This document shows, piece by piece, positions 43,148 to 51,225 of a stretch of 64,000 nucleotides of DNA. How positions within the stretch are numbered: position 1 is the first letter of the stretch; every line of letters starts with the position of its first letter. The stretch covers positions 656,775 to 720,774 of the forward strand of contig NZ_SESI01000002.1 in assembly GCF_006861655.1 (NCBI RefSeq). The letters are read 5' to 3'. The translations under genes were made by a program, and so were the position numbers. The notes below the pieces were generated by a model. It ran no database searches. It had not been told where the DNA came from and was given only the letters and a program-made list of their open reading frames with translations. Source of the stretch: Halonotius roseus. Its GTDB lineage: Archaea > Halobacteriota > Halobacteria > Halobacteriales > Haloferacaceae.

Positions 43148-44824
43148 CTACGCTTGGAGGTCGTCGTGGATGTGATCGGCTGCTTTCAGCGAGAGGGCCA
43201 TGATCGTCAGCGTGGGATTGGATGCACCGCTGGTGACGAAGACGCCGCCGCTGGAGATGTAGAGATTGTCCAGATCGTGGGTCTTCAGCGTCGGATCGAC
43301 GACGCTCTCGGCCGGGTCGCTGCCCATGCGCGTCCCGCCAAGCGGGTGGTAGCCACCCTTGCCGAGCGGCCCCAGCGAGTCGTGCTCGGTCGTCTGTGTG
43401 CCCTGCGCGTAGACGACGTTGCCGCCCATCTCCTCGATGAGGTCGCTGCCGACCTGTAGGCCCTTCTCTTGGCCCTTACGAGCGAACTCGCCCGGCGTGA
43501 TGTCGACATCGGGGACGGGGTTGCCGTGGTTGTCGGTCGTCGACTCGTCGATCCCGATCTGGTTGTCCTCCCGTGGCAACATCTCGATACTCATGTTGAT
43601 GCCGACGGTCGAGCCGAACTGCGTGTCGACCTGATCGAGCAGGCTGTCGCCGATGGCGTCGCTCTCCATCGCCATCGTCGCTGGCGAGGGGCCGGCGGCG
43701 TTGATCGTGAACATGTTGACGCTGGCCCGCTGGGGATCGTCGGGGTTGTCGTACTCGTAGAACTGGTGGATCCCGCCGGAGACGACAGGGCCGTACTCGT
43801 CCTGATGGGTGTTCTCGCCGGGCACGATACCGAGCACGCCGGCCGGTGGGTGGCCCATGAAGTATTTGCCGAGCGTGCCGCTGGAGTTGGCGAGGCCGTT
43901 GGGGTATTCTGCCGACTCCGAGAGGAAGAGTAGTCGCGGGGTCTCGTAGGCCCCTGCGGCGGCAACGAAAGTGTCGGCCGTCTGGCGGTGGGTTTCGCCA
44001 TCTGGCGTCCGATACACTGCTTCGGTGATCTCCTCGCCAGCAGGGCCGTGATTCAGCCGCTGAACCGGGGCCTCGTCGATGACGGTCGCACCGAGCTCTT
44101 CGGCCTTGCGGACGTGAATATCGGCACTGTACTTCCCGCCGGAGGGGCAGACGAACTGGCAGGTGCCGTACCCCTGACACGCGTTGCGATCATACGCGCC
44201 GGTGTTGATCGCCATCGGCATCGAGTGGACGGTCACCCCGAGTTCCTCGCCGGCCTGTTTGAACAGCTTATCCGAGTAGCTCAGCGGCAGCGGATCCATC
44301 GGGTAGGACTCCTCCCGCCGCGGCAGGAACGGCGTCTCGTCGTCGCCGGCGACGCCGATCTCCTGTTCGACCTGGGCGTAATAGGGCCGCAGATCCTCGT
44401 AGCTGATCGGCCAGTCGCGGGCGATGCCGTGGCGACTCTGCATCTCGAAATCCTTTTCATATAATCGCGGCACGACCGACCCCCAGTGGAGACTGGTGCC
44501 GCCGACGCCCTTGACGCGCCGCTGATTTATCGGCCAGGAGTGCTCGCCCGAGGTGGAATACTCGTCGCGCTCGCCACCCATATCCCAGATCTCGTTGTCC
44601 GAGTGGGTCGGGTGGAGCTGGTCTTTCATTCGGTCGACGCGGGCCTCCTTATCGAAGCGCGGGCCGGCTTCAAGGATGACCACGTCGTGGCCGCGGTTCG
44701 CCAGCGAGTAGGAGAGCAATGCGCCAGCCGGGCCGGCACCAATCACGCACACGTCGGCGTCGTCAACGGGCGTTCTATCCGTCATCGTCGTGGATTCGTT
44801 CGTCGTGGATTCGTTCGTGCTCAT
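43148..44824 (-). CDS. GMC-family FAD oxidoreductase (gluconate dehydrogenase large-subunit type)
   Basis: This flavoprotein oxidises an alcohol or sugar acid group. The 558-residue protein has the dinucleotide-binding start VCVIGAGPAGALLSYSL, a GMC-type substrate domain, the Cys-containing stretch GYGTCQFVCPSGGKYSADI, and the C-terminal signature HPLGGTRMGSDP through SSGGVFVTSGASNPTLTI. The GMC active-site His is in YHPLGGT. The N-terminus carries a doubled NESTT tract from a 15-base repeat. It is coupled by ATGA to the small subunit gene upstream, the arrangement of gluconate 2-dehydrogenase-like enzymes. No cytochrome subunit is adjacent, so the electron acceptor is unknown. Confidence 0.93.
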   Translation of the reverse strand: MSTNESTTNESTTMTDRTPVDDADVCVIGAGPAGALLSYSLANRGHDVVILEAGPRFDKEARVDRMKDQLHPTHSDNEIWDMGGERDEYSTSGEHSWPINQRRVKGVGGTSLHWGSVVPRLYEKDFEMQSRHGIARDWPISYEDLRPYYAQVEQEIGVAGDDETPFLPRREESYPMDPLPLSYSDKLFKQAGEELGVTVHSMPMAINTGAYDRNACQGYGTCQFVCPSGGKYSADIHVRKAEELGATVIDEAPVQRLNHGPAGEEITEAVYRTPDGETHRQTADTFVAAAGAYETPRLLFLSESAEYPNGLANSSGTLGKYFMGHPPAGVLGIVPGENTHQDEYGPVVSGGIHQFYEYDNPDDPQRASVNMFTINAAGPSPATMAMESDAIGDSLLDQVDTQFGSTVGINMSIEMLPREDNQIGIDESTTDNHGNPVPDVDITPGEFARKGQEKGLQVGSDLIEEMGGNVVYAQGTQTTEHDSLGPLGKGGYHPLGGTRMGSDPAESVVDPTLKTHDLDNLYISSGGVFVTSGASNPTLTIMALSLKAADHIHDDLQA

Positions 44825-45333
44825 TGTTCGAGGGGTGGGCTGTAGCCGAAGCCGCCAGGGTATCCTCTGGGGTTGCTGTTACCGATCAGTTCGCCGCCGG
44901 TCGGCGAGGAGTAAAACGCGAACAGTAGCTCGTCGAGTAGGTAGTAGTTCACCCGCGCCACGTCGCTGCCATCCGGTTCCGACGGCCCCGACCGCAGGTC
45001 GGTGTTCTCGATGACGCTCCGCCGCTGGTCGGCACTCAGCGTGTGGAACGCGCCGCCCTGCTCGTCGGCTGCCAGCGTGTTCAGCGTCTCGATGCCAGCA
45101 GCCAACTCCTCGCGGTAGGACTCCTCGTCGGAGATCCGGCCGTACATGAACGTCTCGATGAACTCAGCGGTCGGTTCTACGTCCGAGGGGTACAGCACCT
45201 CGGCGAGGCCGACCAGCGTGTCCATCGGCTCGGCGTCACCGGTGGTGTCGCCAGCGAGCCCCGAACAGCCTGTGGTCGCCGTAATGCCGGCAGCCGTGAG
45301 GGCTGTGACGGCATCCCGTCGTGTCAGTTCCAT
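44821..45333 (-). CDS. Gluconate 2-dehydrogenase subunit 3 family lipoprotein
   Basis: The 170-residue small subunit starts MELTRRDAVTALTAAG, a Tat signal, with a possible lipobox ending at C23 (TTGCSG). Family features are LVGLAEVLYPSDVEPTAEFI, YREELAAGIETLNTLA and the C-terminal LLFAFYSSPTGGELIGNSN. Subunit 3 proteins are exported with the GMC large subunit and are needed for its maturation or localisation. This suggests that the large subunit, which has no signal of its own, could be carried through Tat by it. Upstream are a TATA box (TTTATATAC on its strand, 45361-45369) and a dyad. Confidence 0.9.
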   Translation of the reverse strand: MELTRRDAVTALTAAGITATTGCSGLAGDTTGDAEPMDTLVGLAEVLYPSDVEPTAEFIETFMYGRISDEESYREELAAGIETLNTLAADEQGGAFHTLSADQRRSVIENTDLRSGPSEPDGSDVARVNYYLLDELLFAFYSSPTGGELIGNSNPRGYPGGFGYSPPLEQ

Positions 45334-45377
45334 TGATACAATCCACAATGCAGGGGCCTAGTATATAAATTCCCATC

Positions 45378-45397
45378 ACTAACGAAGTTGTGTTAGT
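45378..45397. promoter_or_regulatory. Dyad ACTAACG-N6-TGTTAGT upstream of the GMC unit
   Basis: ACTAACG (45378-45384), AAGTTG, TGTTAGT (45391-45397): one mismatch between the arms. It lies directly upstream of the TATA box of the GMC small-subunit gene. The same 7-6-7 layout with perfect arms is at 46569-46588, before the lipoprotein gene. Confidence 0.55.
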
Positions 45398-45517
45398 ATT
45401 AGTTTCCTCCGACACCGCTGCAGTGCTCATTCGAGACAGCGACTAGTGCTGCTGCTGGCTGGGAGCATCATATCTGCTAGAAGCAGCCACGACGAGCGTC
45501 GACTCAGTTCCGACTCG

Positions 45518-46423
45518 TCACTGATTCGAACTCGAATTTGAGTTCGCGTTGTGCATGTCGGCCGGCCTGGACGGCCCATCACCGTCCCGACTCGTCATCG
45601 ATTCGAAGTCGGGGTTTGACGCCTTTGCCCGCCGCTCACGGAGGGCGTGATCCGGGCCGCTTTCGACGGCGTCCATCGTCTCCGAATCCAGCGGGAACGC
45701 CGCCAGCGCGTCGATCCCGCGTTGGGTGATCGAGACCTGCTTCTCACGGCCGGCTTTCTCGACGACGATGTACTCGTTTTCCGTGAGCGGGGTGATGATG
45801 TGGGAGTCGAGGACGCGGTATCGGCCTTCGTCGGATTTCGCTTCGGTGTTCATGATAAACGGCAGCTCTGCCTCCTCGGCGTGTTCGATCAGTTCCTTCT
45901 TCGTCACGCCGTCGTTGCCGTGCAGGAAGCCGAGGATCTGGAGCTGTTCGGCCGAGGGGCCCTGCAACTCGAACACCGGAAGCTCAGTGATCTCGCCGGA
46001 GGTCGAAAAGATGGGCTCGTCGGGCGTCCAGACCTCACTTTCGTCGGGGTTGTCAGGGGTTATCTGGACGTAAAACGGCGTGGCCTCGGAGGTCTGGGCA
46101 GCCATCATCCCCGCGATGGCGGCGATCTGGGTGCCCGTCGAGACGTTGATGAACACCTCGTCGTCCTCGTGATCCTTGACGGCCTGTGTGACCGTCTGGA
46201 GTGTGCTATCGAGATCGTAGAGGTTCGCCGTCCGGGTTTCCACGTCGATGCGGTCGTTGGCTTCGAGATCATCCAGCATCTCGTACTCGAAATCGGCGAT
46301 AAAGGCCTCGTTGTGCGGGAGGATGAGCACGATCTTGTCGGCCTTGAGTTCGTACAGCGGGTCGACGACGCGGGCGACCTCCCAGCCGTGGGCGACGACG
46401 TGAACCCGATCCGTTACCTCCAT
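45518..46423 (-). CDS. HFX_2341-type regulator: CARF-like sensor plus winged helix (DUF6293)
   Basis: The 301-residue protein has an N-terminal Rossmann-like domain (VVAHGWEVARVVDPLYEL, IVLILPHN) with the CARF-like loop NVSTGTQIAAIAGMMAA (93-109). That family pattern is linked to nucleotide-ligand sensing. A winged-helix domain follows from about residue 155 (AEQLQILGFLHGNDGVTKKE, ITPLTENEYIVVEKAGREKQ, VSITQRGIDALAAFP). The C-terminal 45 residues are polar and disordered. It matches the haloarchaeal DUF6293/HFX_2341 family by memory. No CRISPR genes are in the window, so a CRISPR role is not supported. It faces the dyad-bearing interval between its neighbours. Confidence 0.85.
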   Translation of the reverse strand: MEVTDRVHVVAHGWEVARVVDPLYELKADKIVLILPHNEAFIADFEYEMLDDLEANDRIDVETRTANLYDLDSTLQTVTQAVKDHEDDEVFINVSTGTQIAAIAGMMAAQTSEATPFYVQITPDNPDESEVWTPDEPIFSTSGEITELPVFELQGPSAEQLQILGFLHGNDGVTKKELIEHAEEAELPFIMNTEAKSDEGRYRVLDSHIITPLTENEYIVVEKAGREKQVSITQRGIDALAAFPLDSETMDAVESGPDHALRERRAKASNPDFESMTSRDGDGPSRPADMHNANSNSSSNQ

Positions 46424-46568
46424 CGGTTCCTGTTACTGCATCGGGCGGCTTGTAGCTGTCGTATACCCGGATACCGGCGGGAAGGCTGACGGTTCGTCGA
46501 TCCCGGCCGTCGGGGCTGTGTGCCGGCTGATAGTGTCACCATTTCGTGTTGTCCCCAATATTTATTAT

Positions 46569-46588
46569 ACTAACGCAAAATCGTTAGT
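46569..46588. promoter_or_regulatory. Dyad ACTAACG-N6-CGTTAGT at a lipoprotein gene start
   Basis: Perfect 7-base arms (46569-46575, 46582-46588) flank CAAAAT. It lies between a TATA-like TATTTATTAT (46559-46568) and the ATG at 46590, i.e. over the presumed transcription start of a leaderless gene, the classic place for a repressor. Confidence 0.6.
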
Positions 46589-46589
46589 T

Positions 46590-47069
46590 ATGCGACGCAG
46601 ACAGATACTAACGGCGACCGCGGTTGGCATCGGCGGCCTTGCAGGCTGTACCGGCGGCAACAACAGCGGCGACAGCAACGGCGAGGACAGTCCGCGTGTC
46701 ACAACCGTCGAGACGTTCTACACCACGCTGTTCGGGGACGATGACATCGACGGCGCGAACGCGATGCTCCATCCCGACAGCGAGGCACCGGAACTCAAAC
46801 CCGCGGATTTCGAGCCCTTCGGCGGGATCGAAGGCATCAGCGCGAGCGTCACCTCGACAGAGATCACCGAGGATGGCGAAACGACCGCCGAGATCCATGC
46901 GGACGTACAGTACTCGACGGCGATCGGAACGGCAACGGACACCGACTGGTTCGTCCTCAGCCAAGCCGACGGCGAGTGGCTCGTCGCGCTCTGGCTGCCG
47001 GCGTCCGAACGCGAGAGCCTGAGCGACGAGGAGATCGCCGGCGCGATGGAGGCGGCAAAATCCATCTAA
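46590..47069 (+). CDS. Tat lipoprotein with NTF2/SnoaL-like domain
   Basis: The 159-residue protein starts MRRRQILTATAVGIGG with a lipobox LAGC (C20) and a Gly/Asn/Asp linker. The rest (VTTVETFYTTLFGDDDIDGA, MLHPDSEAP, then paired strands to WFVLSQADGEWLVALWLP) looks like the cone-shaped NTF2/SnoaL fold found in many small stress or ligand-binding lipoproteins. ATG 46590 directly follows the dyad; upstream in-frame codons are not protein-like. Shared operator geometry with the GMC unit suggests joint regulation. Confidence 0.83.
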   Translation: MRRRQILTATAVGIGGLAGCTGGNNSGDSNGEDSPRVTTVETFYTTLFGDDDIDGANAMLHPDSEAPELKPADFEPFGGIEGISASVTSTEITEDGETTAEIHADVQYSTAIGTATDTDWFVLSQADGEWLVALWLPASERESLSDEEIAGAMEAAKSI

Positions 47070-47112
47070 GGAACCCGCAGTCATAAGTGTGGATCGGTAG
47101 CAGTATCCATAC

Positions 47113-47517
47113 ATGAACCGCAACCGCCGCGTCGACCTCCTCGCCGTCGGCCTCATGGCGATCCCGGCCATCGCGGCACTACTGGTCTGGGACGCCCTGC
47201 CCGCCGAGATGGCGATCCACTGGAACGCCGCCGGCACCCCGGACAACGCCGTGGCGAAACCGCTGGCGATCTTCGGGCTGCCGCTGTTCGGGGTTGCCAC
47301 CGTCGCATTCGTCCGACTCGCACCCGACGCGACGACGAGCACACCCGGCGGCGAAACCGCCTCGATCCTCTTTCTCGGCGTCGTCTTCGCGTGGGTCGAG
47401 ACGCTGGTGCTTGTCTGGAATCTCGGCTACCGGTTCGACGTTCTCCTCGCCACGCTGCCCGTGTTGGTACTGGCCGCAGGGCTGGTCTGGTATGCGTTGC
47501 ATCGTGCTACGTCGTGA
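47113..47517 (+). CDS. DUF1648-type membrane protein
   Basis: The 134-residue protein has four hydrophobic segments and the DUF1648 hallmark after the first helix: LPAEMAIHWNAAGTPDNAV. A second part (ILFLGVVFAWVETLVLVWNL and LLATLPVLVLAAGLVWYAL) completes two helix pairs. Bacterial relatives include SdpI-type immunity proteins and YhdC-like proteins, but this short form has no assigned function. It follows the lipoprotein gene by 43 bases. Confidence 0.83.
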   Translation: MNRNRRVDLLAVGLMAIPAIAALLVWDALPAEMAIHWNAAGTPDNAVAKPLAIFGLPLFGVATVAFVRLAPDATTSTPGGETASILFLGVVFAWVETLVLVWNLGYRFDVLLATLPVLVLAAGLVWYALHRATS

Positions 47518-47637
47518 AATTGCTACGATATATCTGTCTCCCCGAACATTGTGCGTTTCATACCATGAAAGTATAGAAGTTGTTGCAAGTACCTGATTTA
47601 CACACACTTATTGTTAATTGGTTGTAATAACACCATA

Positions 47638-48990
47638 GTGTCTTCAACAGGTTCGATCCATTGGTCAGAAACGCTTCACACACTCCTCGTTTCAGCATCA
47701 GCATCCTCTAATGACATAGTCGAATTCATAGATGAAACAGTACCAGACGGTGAAAATAAATTATATGACAATAAAAGACAAGCATTCATCCACACAGACG
47801 GAAGTGACGTTGGAAAAGAAAGAGAATTTAAACTATTAAAACACATTTGTGCTCTTGCAAACACGCGCGGAGAGCAGCGTTATAGATATTTATTCATTGG
47901 TTTCAGTGATGAAGGAGGATTCATCGGGGCAAGTGACTGGAATTCTAAAGGAGGGGAACATCTTGTTGAGGTTGATGAAGCTCGTGTACAAGATCTTCTT
48001 TCAGATAGCCTCGATCCGATGCCTGAAATAACTCGAACTCTGATCGAGTATAATGACAATAAAGCGGCCGTGTTACAAATAGAACGAGAAGATTCACCCC
48101 CCGTTTTATTTGATACTTCAATAAAATCGGATGGAGGAAGCAGGACATTAGTAAAAAAGGGTGTTGCATATATTCGTAAGGGTTCACAATCTCGGCTGAT
48201 GCGCAACTCGGATTATAGGGTTATTATTGAACGTCGTGAAGATTTGGTCAATGATAAGATAAACGAAGCTCTTCAAGGACTCAGTCGTATGGTTGGTATT
48301 TCATCAGACCAACTTGAGAACTTAGACATATCAGTAACATCAAGTGATGATGGAGTACCAATTGACGAAATTGTAACCACCGAAGGGTACAGTGACCTGA
48401 ATAAACGTCTCTCTCTATCTGTGAAAGAGTGGAATTCTAGTGGGGAGCTTTATTCTTCACGAAAGGTTATCTATAAAATGTTAAAAAGGGGAGAAGAATT
48501 AGACTTAAATGATGAGAAATGTGAGTTCTTGGCACAAAGCTCAATTAATAATAATTTCCCACCTGCAGAATGGATTATCGCACACTCAGAGGACTTGGGA
48601 GATTGCTTATCGGATTTCTATAAAAATCAATTGAACGGTCGAATGATTTCTGTTTTCGAGTCGGTCAATTACTTGATGAAGAATGAAGAGATATTAAGAG
48701 CTATTGCAGACAATGAGGACATGAATTTTAACACGTCTAACGCGGAGGAATATATTGAAAATATTCAATCACCTGTTTCAAAAAAGATTCAGCAGCTAAC
48801 GAGTCGTCAGAATATAACAATTGCAGGACATGATCATTCAATTGATAATCTTGTATCTTCTGGAGGGCCGCTTGAAACAGGGCTTGAAGAGGTTGTTGAT
48901 AGATTGATTAGCAGTGACGAAGCTAATGACCGTTCAATTTTACGCGACTTGGAATATACTAGATTGGCTAGACACGTTGATTCCAAATAA
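47638..48990 (+). CDS. AT-rich gene: Schlafen/AlbA_2-like domain protein
   Basis: The 450-residue protein starts at GTG 47638 (MSSTGSIHWSETL); a TTG at 47611 is a weaker option. Residues about 25-190 look like the AlbA_2 (Schlafen) domain: VEFIDE, EREFKLLKHICALANTRG, YLFIGFSDEGGFIGA, then KAAVLQIEREDSPPV and GVAYIRKGSQSRLM. The C-terminal 250 residues are mostly helical and unfamiliar. Base and codon use (AAT, ATA, TTA, AGA rich) differ sharply from every neighbour, so it is probably acquired. AlbA_2 proteins occur as regulators, RNA nucleases and defence factors. There is no partner gene: it is flanked by ordinary core genes. Confidence 0.8.
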   Translation: MSSTGSIHWSETLHTLLVSASASSNDIVEFIDETVPDGENKLYDNKRQAFIHTDGSDVGKEREFKLLKHICALANTRGEQRYRYLFIGFSDEGGFIGASDWNSKGGEHLVEVDEARVQDLLSDSLDPMPEITRTLIEYNDNKAAVLQIEREDSPPVLFDTSIKSDGGSRTLVKKGVAYIRKGSQSRLMRNSDYRVIIERREDLVNDKINEALQGLSRMVGISSDQLENLDISVTSSDDGVPIDEIVTTEGYSDLNKRLSLSVKEWNSSGELYSSRKVIYKMLKRGEELDLNDEKCEFLAQSSINNNFPPAEWIIAHSEDLGDCLSDFYKNQLNGRMISVFESVNYLMKNEEILRAIADNEDMNFNTSNAEEYIENIQSPVSKKIQQLTSRQNITIAGHDHSIDNLVSSGGPLETGLEEVVDRLISSDEANDRSILRDLEYTRLARHVDSK

Positions 48991-49025
48991 TGTCTCAATA
49001 AGTATATTTCATCCAGTTGTTTATA

Positions 49026-50444
49026 TCAGTCCTCACTCCTCGGCCGGTAGTCACGACTCACCGCCCGCCATTTACCGGTGCGGAACCGCCACAGCGTCAC
49101 CGCCGCAGGCACCCCAGTTTCAAGCACTAAGGCGACGTACAGCGCGGTCTCACCGAGGGCCGTGACCGTCCCGAGATACGCCACCGGCAGGGTGAACACG
49201 TAGAGCCCGACCAACGAGGCATAAAACGGGATCCGCGTGTCGCCCGCGCCGCGGAGCGCGCCTGTCGCCGAGCCATCGACGCCCATGGCGACGAGGCTCA
49301 CCGCCGAGACGGCGATAAACGTCGCCGACAACGCCACCGCTGTCGGGTCGTCGACGAAGACTGTCGCAATCGGCTCGGCAAGCAGAATCACACCCGCGGC
49401 GACGAACAGGTGGACGACGGCGGCGAGCGTGATGATCTGGCTGCCGTAGGCCGTCGCCTCGCTCTCCTCGCCTGCACCGAGTTCCTGCCCGACGAGGGTG
49501 CTAGAGGCGATCGACAGCCCCCAACTCGTGCTGTTGGCGATATTTCGCACCCGGCGGCCGACTTCGAGCGCGGCCACCGTCGCCGAGCCGAAACTGGCGG
49601 TGATCGCCAACAGCGGAAAGGTGGCGAGCCCCTGGGAGACCCGGCGGGCGATCAGCGGCGTCGACACCCGGAGCAGCTGCGTTAGGAGCTCGCGGTCGAA
49701 CTGCGGGCCGGCAAGCGAGAGGGCAACCGGGCTGGCACCGCGGCCGAAGTACTCGCGGCCGAACATCCCCCACGAGAAGATCAGTGTCACCACGCCCGTC
49801 GCCACCGCGGTACCGACCGCCGCGCCGGCGACGCCCCAGCCGAAGCCGAAGATCAGCGTCCCGCTGAGCGCGACGTTCAGGATCGCGCCGCCGGCCCGCA
49901 CCACCATCGGAGTAAAGGTGTCGCTGACGCCGGCGTAGGTGCGGCTGGCGATCATGTTCAGAAACTCGAAGGCCAGCGCGGGCGCGACGATCCCGAGATA
50001 CGTGGTGCCGTAGCCGACCGCCGCAGCGTCGTTGCTCAGCAGCGCGATAAGCTGGTCGGCAAAGGCGACGAAGCCGGCGACCACGGGCACCGCCAACGCA
50101 AGGGCGACCCAGACGCTCTGTTTGACCAACAGCGCGGCACGGGCGGACTCGCCGCCGCCGTAGTTCTGTGAGACAAGCCCGACGGTTCCGCCGGCGAGCC
50201 CGATGGCGACGAACTTCCCGACCGTCCAGTACGCGCCGGCGAAGGCCAGCCCCGCGACCGCTGGCGCGCCCAACACCGATCCGACCATCGCAAGGTCGGC
50301 GGTCTGTTTCGACATGATGGCGAAGCCGGTGATCACCCGCGGCCAGGCGAGATCGACCGTCGCCGTCAGCCGGTCGCGCTCGATGATCCCCAGCCGGGCC
50401 AACAGCGCGGCGAGGACGGTGAACGGACGGGAGAGATCGACCAT
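49026..50444 (-). CDS. MATE-family multidrug/cation exporter
   Basis: The 472-residue protein has about 12 helices in two pseudo-repeats. Family landmarks are the start region DLAWPRVITGFAIMSKQTAD, MVGSVLGAPAVAGLAFAGAY, TSWGLSIASSTLVGQELGAG near the second half, and TGALRGAGDTRIPFYASLVG near the end. MATE proteins export cationic compounds with Na+ or H+. It converges on the AT-rich gene and is divergent from thiE; no neighbour suggests the substrate. Confidence 0.95.
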   Translation of the reverse strand: MVDLSRPFTVLAALLARLGIIERDRLTATVDLAWPRVITGFAIMSKQTADLAMVGSVLGAPAVAGLAFAGAYWTVGKFVAIGLAGGTVGLVSQNYGGGESARAALLVKQSVWVALALAVPVVAGFVAFADQLIALLSNDAAAVGYGTTYLGIVAPALAFEFLNMIASRTYAGVSDTFTPMVVRAGGAILNVALSGTLIFGFGWGVAGAAVGTAVATGVVTLIFSWGMFGREYFGRGASPVALSLAGPQFDRELLTQLLRVSTPLIARRVSQGLATFPLLAITASFGSATVAALEVGRRVRNIANSTSWGLSIASSTLVGQELGAGEESEATAYGSQIITLAAVVHLFVAAGVILLAEPIATVFVDDPTAVALSATFIAVSAVSLVAMGVDGSATGALRGAGDTRIPFYASLVGLYVFTLPVAYLGTVTALGETALYVALVLETGVPAAVTLWRFRTGKWRAVSRDYRPRSED

Positions 50445-50556
50445 TCAGCCCCATTTTGAGAGCGGTCGGTTTGCGTGTATTGCTTTCAGCGCGGGAGGAG
50501 GGGTAGACCGGTCGAAAAACCGTAAGCCGCTTACCGATCACGGGGTAATCACACCT

Positions 50557-51225
50557 ATGACTCCCGATCAGTGGCACACCTACCTCGTCACACAGCAGTC
50601 GCTTTCTGCGGGCCGATCGACGGAAACCATCGTCGAGGCGGCCATCGAGGGCGGCATCGACGCCGTCCAGCTCCGTGAGAAGGACACCTCAGCGCAACAC
50701 CGGATCGAACTCGGTGAGCGACTCCGCGAGCTGACGAGCGATGCCGGCGTCGACCTCATCGTCAACGACCGCATCGATATCGCCTACGCGATCGGTGCCG
50801 ACGGCGTCCATCTCGGCCAGTCCGATCCCTCGGTGTCGACGGCCCGTGAGATCCTCGGCCCGGAGGCGACGATCGGCGTCTCGGTGTCGACGGTCTCGGA
50901 AGCCCGGCTGGCGGCGATCGGCGGCGCGGACTATCTCGGCGTCGGCGCGATCTACGGCACCGACTCGAAGCCGGACGCCGAAACGGCCGACGACGGCCTC
51001 GGCGTCGACCAGCTCGCCAAGATCGTCGAGGCGGTGACGATCCCGGTCATCGCTATCGGCGGGATCACACCCGAGAACGCGGCTGGGCCGATCCAGGCCG
51101 GCGCGAGCGGCGTGGCGGTCATCAGCGCGATCACCGCCGCCGACGATCCGGCCGCGGCCACCCGCGCGCTGCGCGAGGCGGTCGACACCACGGCCGAGAA
51201 AGCGGAGGTGGCCGCCGATGACTGA
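50557..51225 (+). CDS. thiE: Thiamine-phosphate synthase
   Basis: ThiE couples HMP pyrophosphate and hydroxyethylthiazole phosphate to thiamine phosphate. The 222-residue TIM-barrel protein has VQLREKDTS (substrate-binding Arg/Lys), DLIVNDRIDIAYAIGADGVH, LGVGAIYGTDSK and VIAIGGITPENA. The start MTPDQWHTYLVTQ at 50557 aligns with the family; the longer open frame upstream is not protein-like. It overlaps thiM by 8 bases. No TPP riboswitch motif is apparent in the 112 bases upstream. Confidence 0.95.
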   Translation: MTPDQWHTYLVTQQSLSAGRSTETIVEAAIEGGIDAVQLREKDTSAQHRIELGERLRELTSDAGVDLIVNDRIDIAYAIGADGVHLGQSDPSVSTAREILGPEATIGVSVSTVSEARLAAIGGADYLGVGAIYGTDSKPDAETADDGLGVDQLAKIVEAVTIPVIAIGGITPENAAGPIQAGASGVAVISAITAADDPAAATRALREAVDTTAEKAEVAADD

